Below, piece after piece: positions 1-4,625 of a stretch of 5,820 bases of DNA (position 1 is the stretch's first letter; each line of letters opens with the position of its first letter). Under the pieces are notes generated by a model. The model was given only the letters and a program-made list of their open reading frames with translations. It ran no database searches and had not been told where the DNA came from. The DNA is from Acidobacteriota bacterium (GTDB taxonomy: Bacteria > Acidobacteriota > Terriglobia > UBA7540): contig QHZM01000225.1 in the NCBI GenBank assembly GCA_003224665.1, positions 1-5,820 of the forward strand. Direction: 5' to 3'. The translations under genes were made by a program, and so were the position numbers.

Positions 1-683
1 TTGCCGCCAAATTCCGTGTCGCCCACGTCCCATTGCGTGAGGTCTGAGCCGAAATAGAAGAACGTCCCCCAGGTGCCGCGCACGTCGGGCACGCTCAGTC
101 CCGACCAGAGCTTGCCGCCGGGCAAGGGAGTGGGGGGAAACTCGAGCGGCATTCGGATCACCGTGGTCTTGTAACCCGCGTCCGCCACAGCTTTGTAGAA
201 AGGCACCCCGCCGCGCTCGTTGGTCACTTTGGGAGGTTTGATAGGTATCAGGCCAAACAGGAATTTGGGCTTCTCGCGCGAGACCAGGGCCAGTTCGGGG
301 AGGTAGGTGGCGGGATCGCGCTTCAGGAAATCAAAGATGCCCGTCCCGCCCGGGTTCAGGCCCGTGGCGAAGGAGGCCCAGGCGACGGGCGACTCTGGAG
401 GATTGGTGGTGCCCAAAGGCCGAAACGTGCCCGTTTTCGCCAGCCGCGCGAGGTTCGGGAGCTTCCCTTCACCAGCCCATTTGGAAAGCAAGTTCGGGTC
501 AGCGCCGTCAAAGCCGAGGACAACCACTTGTGTGCTCACCGGGCGCGTGGGTGGCGACGACCGGCAAGCGATCGGTGCCACAGAGGCTGCGATCGCCAGA
601 AGAACCCGGAGAGTCCGGGCCGGCCTCAATTCACCCCGAAGGAGGGAAGAGACAGAAGGGACTTTCAGCCGTTCGCCTGGCAT
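1..683 (-). CDS. Alkaline phosphatase superfamily (type I phosphodiesterase-like) protein, probable lipoprotein, 3' end missing
   Basis: The frame is open from the ATG at 683 to the left edge, giving 227 codons with no stop. A hydrophobic stretch at residues 27-39 ends in P-I-A-C with Cys40, an imperfect lipobox (Pro at -3), so the protein is probably exported and perhaps lipid-anchored. The mature part opens with VVVLGFDGADPN, where D59 is the expected first metal ligand. Next comes PPESPVAWASFATG, in which S98 aligns with the nucleophilic Thr of nucleotide pyrophosphatases, followed by NPGGTGIFDF. This places it in the phosphodiesterase/nucleotide pyrophosphatase branch (PF01663-like). The remaining metal ligands would lie beyond the edge. 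The substrate cannot be told. A TTG at 629 is an alternative start and would give a more compact signal peptide; neither start has a clear ribosome binding site at good spacing. It lies 52 nt after the HExxH gene and is likely co-transcribed with it. Confidence 0.82.
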   Translation of the reverse strand, partial: MPGERLKVPSVSSLLRGELRPARTLRVLLAIAASVAPIACRSSPPTRPVSTQVVVLGFDGADPNLLSKWAGEGKLPNLARLAKTGTFRPLGTTNPPESPVAWASFATGLNPGGTGIFDFLKRDPATYLPELALVSREKPKFLFGLIPIKPPKVTNERGGVPFYKAVADAGYKTTVIRMPLEFPPTPLPGGKLWSGLSVPDVRGTWGTFFYFGSDLTQWDVGDTEFGG

Positions 684-735
684 GCTCGAAATCGAATGCC
701 GCGGTCTTTCGGCGCGTCGGTGATTCAAGATAGTC

Positions 736-1428
736 CTAGTCAAAGCGAGAGAAAGACCGGTCGTAGGTGAGCGACAGGGTTGACACCGCGGCCTCCACGT
801 AACCGGCCAGCGCTTCTCGGTAAAAAGCGAGGCTCCGCTCCCGCACGGAGGCTTCGGGTTCGTTCGGATACACCAGATGATTGATTTCGTGGAGCAGCAC
901 GCTCAGCAGCCGCATTCGGAACTGCTCGGCGTGGAACTCTTCCAGGCGGCTTCCTGAAAGGAATTTCGTGTCCAGGGCGGTTTCCGTCAAGGGGAGGGCT
1001 TTCCAGCTCTTCACACGCTCGTAAGCAATATCAATCTCACCGCAAGACGCGCCGCCGAAAGCTTTGTGAGGCTCGGAAAACGGAGATTCCTTCACCGCTA
1101 CGTGCCGGTGGCCAAGACACCCGCAGACGTTTGTTCGTTTCAGCTGGACCACAACGATCCCCGAGGCTTTATCGAGGATCTCGTCGTAGGCCTCGCGACA
1201 CCGGGAGGGAACCTGGGCCCAGTCCTTCCGGATCACCAGGCCAAATTGCTCTGCCCTGTCACGATCGCGGACCGAGTGCGCCAGGACTACGACAGGCATT
1301 GGGCGATCCTCGAAGCATCCGACCCTATAGCGCCGCCCACTTGCCCACTCGCGCCAACGGACCCGGCGGGGGCGAGCGCGCAAGTAGGCCTCAATGGCAG
1401 AATTTGAAACCCCTCCCTCGACGATCAT
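736..1428 (-). CDS. Unrecognised protein with HExxH motif (putative zinc metalloprotein), 230 aa
   Basis: I do not recognise this family. The clearest signal is LLHEINHLVYP at residues 178-188: an HExxH motif (H180, E181, H184) in a predicted helix, as in zincin metallopeptidases. A third ligand is not certain; E205 (in FYREAL) or E212 are at gluzincin-like distances. In mid-protein, C102-G-C104 followed by H107 and H109 forms a compact CxCxxHxH cluster that could bind a metal. The N-terminal 35 residues are rich in Arg and Trp. There is no signal peptide or membrane segment, so it should be cytosolic. The ATG at 1428 lies 11 nt after the preceding stop, which argues for co-transcription. It has no good Shine-Dalgarno sequence; a purine tract (GAGGGAGGGG) falls just inside the coding region, with no in-frame ATG, GTG or TTG at useful spacing. 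The reading frame is trusted because of the motif and tight packing. Function is unknown; peptidase activity is only an inference. Confidence 0.72.
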   Translation of the reverse strand: MIVEGGVSNSAIEAYLRARPRRVRWREWASGRRYRVGCFEDRPMPVVVLAHSVRDRDRAEQFGLVIRKDWAQVPSRCREAYDEILDKASGIVVVQLKRTNVCGCLGHRHVAVKESPFSEPHKAFGGASCGEIDIAYERVKSWKALPLTETALDTKFLSGSRLEEFHAEQFRMRLLSVLLHEINHLVYPNEPEASVRERSLAFYREALAGYVEAAVSTLSLTYDRSFSRFD

Positions 1429-1439
1429 ACGTCCGTATT

Positions 1440-2648
1440 TTAACCCGTACCGCGAATGCGACCCAGTTTTTTCCCAGGAGCGATCCCGTTTCCGACTGCG
1501 ATAAAGGAGGCCTCAAGCCCCGGCCGCGACGGCAAATGGCCGTGCGTCCCGCGGTCCTTCACGGTCTCGCGGATGACCGGGCCGTCGAAACGATCCGAGA
1601 AGTAATACCCCGGGGCAGCGTCCAGCATGAGCTCGGCATCAGGGTCGGACTCGAGGGACTCGAGTCGAGCTCGGTCAACCACATGCGCGATCGCACCGGT
1701 ATCGCGAAGCTGTCTGACGGCCCGGTCGAGGCTTCGCCGGGCGTCTGCCGTGGGCTCCTCGAGCCAATAGAGCGCAAACGAGCCGCCGGCGTGGACCGCG
1801 CCCAGTCGCTTGAGGCAAATGCTCCCGTCGGCGTTGCGGCCGAATAGTCCCTCGGCATCCAGGCTGACGAGAGGTGCCACTTCTTTTTCGACCGGCAAGA
1901 AACCGTGATCGGAGAGGACGATCCAATCTACCGGCGCCTCCTCGGTGACCTGATCCCGGAGGCGACCGATTTCCTCGTCCATCTTCTCGAGCGCGCGCAG
2001 GGCCTGTTTGGATAAGGGCCCGAAGTGGTGGGCCGTCTGGTCGTAATGGACGAAGTGGACGAACAGCAAGTCCGGCCGGTGGCGGACCCAGATATGCAGC
2101 GCCGCCCGAGCGCGCAATTCATCGGGCGAAGCGCTGGGCAAAGAAGGTCTCAGAATTTTCAAAACCTCTTCGAACAGTCCCGGGGTTGAATGTCGGGCTG
2201 CGGTCTGGAAGTCGCGATGAGGGTCCGGGGCCGCTGCATCCCAGATTTCAGGGATATTGAAATCAATTCGAGCCCCCGCGCTGACCGGCCAGCCGACCGC
2301 CGCGACTTTCCGGCCGCCGGCCTGGGCCACGTCCCACAAAGTGGGAACCCGGATTGCGCGAGCAAACCAGTGCCAAGGTCGAGCCTTGGCTGTGGGGTCG
2401 AGCGATGCAAGGTGACTGTAAATGCCGTGACCCCTCGGCGGGACTCCCGTCACCAGTGTCGCGTGGGCCGGGTACGTCGTCGTCGGATAAATACTCTCAA
2501 CCGCGTCGGCGCTCGCGCCCGCCTCAACCAGTTGCCGCAAGTTAGAGACCTTCAGCCCAAACTCTTCCGGGCTCCGGTACAAGTCCGGCCGCATGCCGTC
2601 GGCAGAAAGGACAATCATTCGGGGCGGCCCGCTGGGAGCATTTTTCAC
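1440..2648 (-). CDS. Type I phosphodiesterase/nucleotide pyrophosphatase family protein (ectonucleotide pyrophosphatase-like)
   Basis: A 402-residue alkaline phosphatase superfamily enzyme (PF01663-like) expected to hydrolyse phosphodiester or pyrophosphate bonds through two metal ions and a Thr nucleophile. All signatures can be read (numbering from the GTG at 2648): SADGMRPD with ligand D17; YPTTTYPAHATLVTG with nucleophile T58; HYDQTAHHFGP with D203 and H207; SDHG with D247 and H248; GTHGH with H369. The start chosen is the GTG at 2648, because GAGGA sits 8 nt upstream; the GTG at 2663 (five residues longer) has no such site. No signal peptide is visible and an in-frame stop lies upstream, so the protein looks cytosolic, unlike most NPP-type enzymes. 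The C-terminus ends only about 33 residues after the last ligand, without the tail that usually follows. It is probably the first gene of an operon with the HExxH gene and the second phosphodiesterase. Substrate unknown. Confidence 0.9.
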   Translation of the reverse strand: MKNAPSGPPRMIVLSADGMRPDLYRSPEEFGLKVSNLRQLVEAGASADAVESIYPTTTYPAHATLVTGVPPRGHGIYSHLASLDPTAKARPWHWFARAIRVPTLWDVAQAGGRKVAAVGWPVSAGARIDFNIPEIWDAAAPDPHRDFQTAARHSTPGLFEEVLKILRPSLPSASPDELRARAALHIWVRHRPDLLFVHFVHYDQTAHHFGPLSKQALRALEKMDEEIGRLRDQVTEEAPVDWIVLSDHGFLPVEKEVAPLVSLDAEGLFGRNADGSICLKRLGAVHAGGSFALYWLEEPTADARRSLDRAVRQLRDTGAIAHVVDRARLESLESDPDAELMLDAAPGYYFSDRFDGPVIRETVKDRGTHGHLPSRPGLEASFIAVGNGIAPGKKLGRIRGTG

Positions 2649-2818
2649 GGACAGTTTCCTCACACTTGCGCGTGCTTCGGCGCCGAAGCATTCGCCCGCC
2701 GTTTATCCCGACATTATTGGGGAATTCAGGCGAATCTGCGAGTGAGAAAAATTGGGGGTCAAACGAGGGCTCGCGGGAATGAAGGACTGACGCCTCGCCC
2801 GATTTGACTGGAAGTGCT
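2649..2818 (-). other. Intergenic region upstream of the phosphodiesterase gene; probable promoter region
   Basis: This 170-nt gap separates the TSGG-repeat gene from the phosphodiesterase gene and is the natural place for the promoter of the downstream three-gene group. Weak sigma-70-like elements can be read on the minus strand: TTGACC at 2762-2757, with CAGATT about 18 nt further (3 of 6 matches to TATAAT), and separately AATAAT at 2718-2713 (5 of 6) without a matching -35. Neither is convincing. No hairpin followed by a T-run was found that would end the upstream transcript. A perfect palindrome at 2673-2690 is listed separately. Confidence 0.35.
2673..2690. promoter_or_regulatory. Perfect 18-bp palindrome just upstream of the phosphodiesterase start
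   Basis: TGCTTCGGC is followed directly by its reverse complement GCCGAAGCA, with no spacer and no mismatch. It lies 24 nt before the chosen GTG start (9 nt before the alternative GTG at 2663). The position fits either an operator for a dimeric regulator or an RNA hairpin in the leader near the ribosome binding site. There is no T-run after it in the transcribed direction, so it is not a typical terminator. Which of these it is, if any, is inference. Confidence 0.4.
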
Positions 2819-3715
2819 CTAACGCGCCTGAATATGGATCGAGCCGCCGCTCGTGTGCAGACGAAGCGTTTCGCCTCCCGACCCGAGGGTCCCTTGGAGG
2901 CTCGAGGCAGAGATGCGGCCCATTACTTTGATCGGCAAGTCCGAAGTCACATTACCCCCGGAAGTCGAAGCTTCCAAGTTCAAATTCGCATTGGGGTCGA
3001 GCTTAACTTCGATGGAGCCGCCCGAAGTCTCGAGCACCCCTCCACGGCTGTTTCCACGGTCAAAGATCGCGTGGACAGATCCGCCTGAGGTATGTGCGTC
3101 AACGTGGCCGCTGACTCCTTCGATCCGGATAGGGCCACCGCTCGTACGGGCCTCGAGAGATCCATCGACGGAAGTCACCTCGATTCCGCCACCCGAAGTC
3201 TCCACCCGGGCGTTCCCGTCCACCTCTCGCACGCTGATCCTGCCGCCGGAGGTGTGCGCATCCAAGCGGCCGGCAAGTCCCGAGACCTCAACCGAACCGC
3301 CCGACGTCTCGAGTTCAGAATTGCCCTTGAGGCCATAGGCCTTAATGCCGCCGCCACCCGTTTTCATTTGGAGACGGGTCTCGGTGGGCACGCGGACTTC
3401 ATAATGGAGCGAGAGATGCTTGGGCCAACCGGTCCAATGCTTTTTGCGAGCGGTCACGCGGGCCGTCGCCGAGCCTTCCTCGAAGGCGAGATCAAAGAGG
3501 GTCGCCAGGTCATCCCGGTCAGAGGTCACCACCACATGGGCCCCCGATTCTTTGCTCCCGGTGACGGTCACACTGCCGGCATCCGACTCGAGGACGAACC
3601 GTCCTCCCGGGTCGAGCTTCATGTCCTTTTCGAGCCGGAATTCAGCCCATGACGGGAGAACTCCGGCAAAGAATGCGAGTGTGATCAGGATTGCCTGGAT
3701 GAAGCGCTTCTCCAT
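2819..3715 (-). CDS. Exported DUF4097-type beta-strand-repeat protein with TSGG ladder
   Basis: A 298-residue exported protein. The start is the ATG at 3715, preceded by GGGAGG with 6 nt spacing; the longer frame to 3829 lacks these features. Residues 1-24 form a classical signal peptide (MEKR, a hydrophobic core, then PSWA before EF), with cleavage predicted after A24. After an N-terminal region of beta strands (about 25-115), Thr-x-Gly-Gly motifs occur at residues 119, 137, 155, 173, 191, 209, 230, 251 and 288. Each is followed by alternating hydrophobic residues, as in the DUF4097 'putative adhesin' family (PF13349-like), which is predicted to form a stacked beta structure. It has no membrane anchor or sorting signal, so it is probably periplasmic or secreted. 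Family members have no established biochemical activity; the adhesin label is historical. It follows another DUF4097-like gene after 163 nt and may be a diverged paralogue of it. Confidence 0.88.
   Translation of the reverse strand: MEKRFIQAILITLAFFAGVLPSWAEFRLEKDMKLDPGGRFVLESDAGSVTVTGSKESGAHVVVTSDRDDLATLFDLAFEEGSATARVTARKKHWTGWPKHLSLHYEVRVPTETRLQMKTGGGGIKAYGLKGNSELETSGGSVEVSGLAGRLDAHTSGGRISVREVDGNARVETSGGGIEVTSVDGSLEARTSGGPIRIEGVSGHVDAHTSGGSVHAIFDRGNSRGGVLETSGGSIEVKLDPNANLNLEASTSGGNVTSDLPIKVMGRISASSLQGTLGSGGETLRLHTSGGSIHIQAR
2954..3361 (-). repeat. Intragenic ladder of 54-bp (18-residue) TSGG units, then two 63-bp units
   Basis: Within the DUF4097-type gene, five consecutive units are exactly 18 residues long (starting at residues 119, 137, 155, 173 and 191). 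Two units of 21 residues follow (209 and 230), and the ladder ends at the TSGG at 251. The unit pattern is T-S-G-G-x-[IV]-x-[VA]-x-x-[VL]-x-G-x-[LAV]-x-[AV]-x; examples are TSGGSVEVSGLAGRLDAH and TSGGRISVREVDGNARVE. The protein period is strict, while the DNA of the units has diverged, which suggests old duplication kept by structure and not recent slippage. Confidence 0.85.
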
Positions 3716-3730
3716 TGTTTCCCTCCCGGA
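3710..3730 (-). promoter_or_regulatory. Strong ribosome binding site that sets the start of the TSGG-repeat gene
   Basis: On the minus strand GGGAGGGAAACA directly precedes the ATG at 3715. The purine core is 6 nt from the start, and the signal peptide begins at this codon. This decides against the upstream in-frame ATGs near 3829. Confidence 0.75.
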
Positions 3731-3878
3731 ACGTCTAGCCACCATCTTTTTTACGTTAGACGGCCTTGAAAGGTTCCCGATAGCAGGCTGGCAGGAAAAA
3801 ACCGCCCCGCGAAAACGCCCCCGCATCAAGCGTCCATCCCAGTTTAGTCGTGGAAAACAGCCTTCCGGGAATAGGCGA
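3716..3878 (-). other. Intergenic region between the two DUF4097-type genes
   Basis: This 163-nt gap contains two visible structures. An inverted repeat (TTAGTCG/CGACTAA, 25-nt loop) starts at the stop codon of the upstream gene, covering 3844-3882. An imperfect tandem repeat lies at 3795-3824: on the plus strand GAAAAAACCGCCCCGC followed by GAAAACGCCCCCGC. No convincing promoter or intrinsic terminator was seen, so it is unclear whether the TSGG-repeat gene has its own promoter or is read through from upstream. Confidence 0.4.
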
Positions 3879-3882
3879 CTAA
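3844..3882 (-). repeat. Inverted repeat at the stop codon of the upstream DUF4097-like gene
   Basis: In the transcribed direction TTAGTCG (containing the TAG stop) and CGACTAA form a perfect 7-bp stem around a 25-nt loop. Inside the loop GGAA and TTCC could pair as a smaller stem. No U-tract follows, so it is a weak terminator candidate at best; it could be an mRNA 3'-end or processing structure, or chance. Confidence 0.3.
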
Positions 3883-4607
3883 TCCTGTGCGCTGTAAACG
3901 AAAACGCCGCCGAGACGGACCTGGACGGTGATGTCCTGGCTCCCGCTCGGATTCCAGAATGTCAACCTCGGCCGAAGGCCTGCGTTTTCTTCACCGTGCA
4001 GATCGCTCTGGACATAGCCAACCCACGTGCGGGCCTTGAGGGAGCGCAGCCGGTAGACCGAGGGCACATCAATCTCTACGTCACCGTAATTGACTCTCAG
4101 CCGCTCTTCTCCGACGATGCCTCGGACGCGGACGTCCCCGTCCACGCAGGTGAGGACCAGGTTGGCGTCGAATGGCATCTTGATCCGAAAATTCACAGAG
4201 AGCTTCGACTCGGCTCGGAACGGCCGCCAAAATCTGCGCGGGGGATAGACCGTGCGCACTCGGACTTCCTTGTCGCCGCCCTCAATTTGAATCTTGACCC
4301 GGTCGTAAAGCCGCTGGGCTTTCTTTTCGGAGCTCGCCCTCACAACCGTTTCAGCTTCAACCTCCAGCCGAGGCTCGTCCCAGCCTTCAATCCGGATATC
4401 TCCGACGCGCGTATCCAGGATGAGCGTCCCGTAAGAAAAAAGTCGAGCGGAGTGGCGGGAAACGCGAGCGTATTCATCCGCAAGGAGCGCCGGCCGCGAG
4501 AGACTCCAGAACAAACACGTGAAAGTCAGGCTGCAATAAAGTCTCTTGCAGCGGCGACCGGCGTCGAAATTGGGAAAACTCTTGAGTCCGTGCAACTGCC
4601 TTGCCAT
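3879..4607 (-). CDS. Exported DUF4097-like beta-strand protein
   Basis: A 242-residue protein. The ATG at 4607 has GGAG 4 nt upstream and lies 18 nt after the stop of the CRTAC1-family gene, so the two are probably one transcript. The N-terminus is a long signal peptide: a basic stretch (GRRCKR, residues 17-22), a hydrophobic core at about 23-43, and probable cleavage after ALLA (A43) before DEY. The mature part is predicted to be mostly beta strands. GDIRIEGWDEPRLEVEAE at 69-86 is typical of the opening of DUF4097-type proteins, and later strands include DGDVRVRGIVGEE (156-168) and YGDVEIDVPS (174-183). It lacks the TSGG ladder of its neighbour. It should act in the periplasm or at the surface; its activity is unknown. 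The family call rests on the strand pattern and on the adjacent clear member, so it is less sure than for that gene. Three cysteines (20, 25, 31) in the signal region are unusual but there is no good lipobox. Confidence 0.78.
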   Translation of the reverse strand: MARQLHGLKSFPNFDAGRRCKRLYCSLTFTCLFWSLSRPALLADEYARVSRHSARLFSYGTLILDTRVGDIRIEGWDEPRLEVEAETVVRASSEKKAQRLYDRVKIQIEGGDKEVRVRTVYPPRRFWRPFRAESKLSVNFRIKMPFDANLVLTCVDGDVRVRGIVGEERLRVNYGDVEIDVPSVYRLRSLKARTWVGYVQSDLHGEENAGLRPRLTFWNPSGSQDITVQVRLGGVFVYSAQD

Positions 4608-4625
4608 CTCGCTCCGGGAATAAAG

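Noticed and set aside
1657..1666. GACTCGAGTC palindrome and nearby repeated ACTCGAG
   Set aside because: It lies inside the phosphodiesterase gene and encodes the repeated Leu-Glu-Ser residues; explained by coding.
1131..1847. Plus-strand frame of 238 codons across the phosphodiesterase/HExxH junction
   Set aside because: It spans the junction of two well-supported minus-strand genes, is rich in Arg, Pro and Gly, and has no motif; a shadow frame.
2190..2807. Plus-strand frame of 205 codons covering the intergenic gap before the phosphodiesterase gene
   Set aside because: Mostly antisense to the phosphodiesterase N-terminal domain; no motif, no ribosome binding site, Arg-rich composition.
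2954..3361. The 54-bp periodic sequence as a possible CRISPR array
   Set aside because: The units are continuous codons of one protein, diverged in DNA but conserved in protein pattern; there is no constant repeat with variable spacers.
3795..3801. T-run on the minus strand as an intrinsic terminator
   Set aside because: The GC-rich sequence before it (GCGGGGCGG) has no complementary arm nearby, so no terminator hairpin can form.
3716..3829. N-terminal extension of the TSGG-repeat protein to the ATG at 3829
   Set aside because: The extra 38 residues precede a perfect signal peptide whose ATG at 3715 has a strong Shine-Dalgarno sequence.
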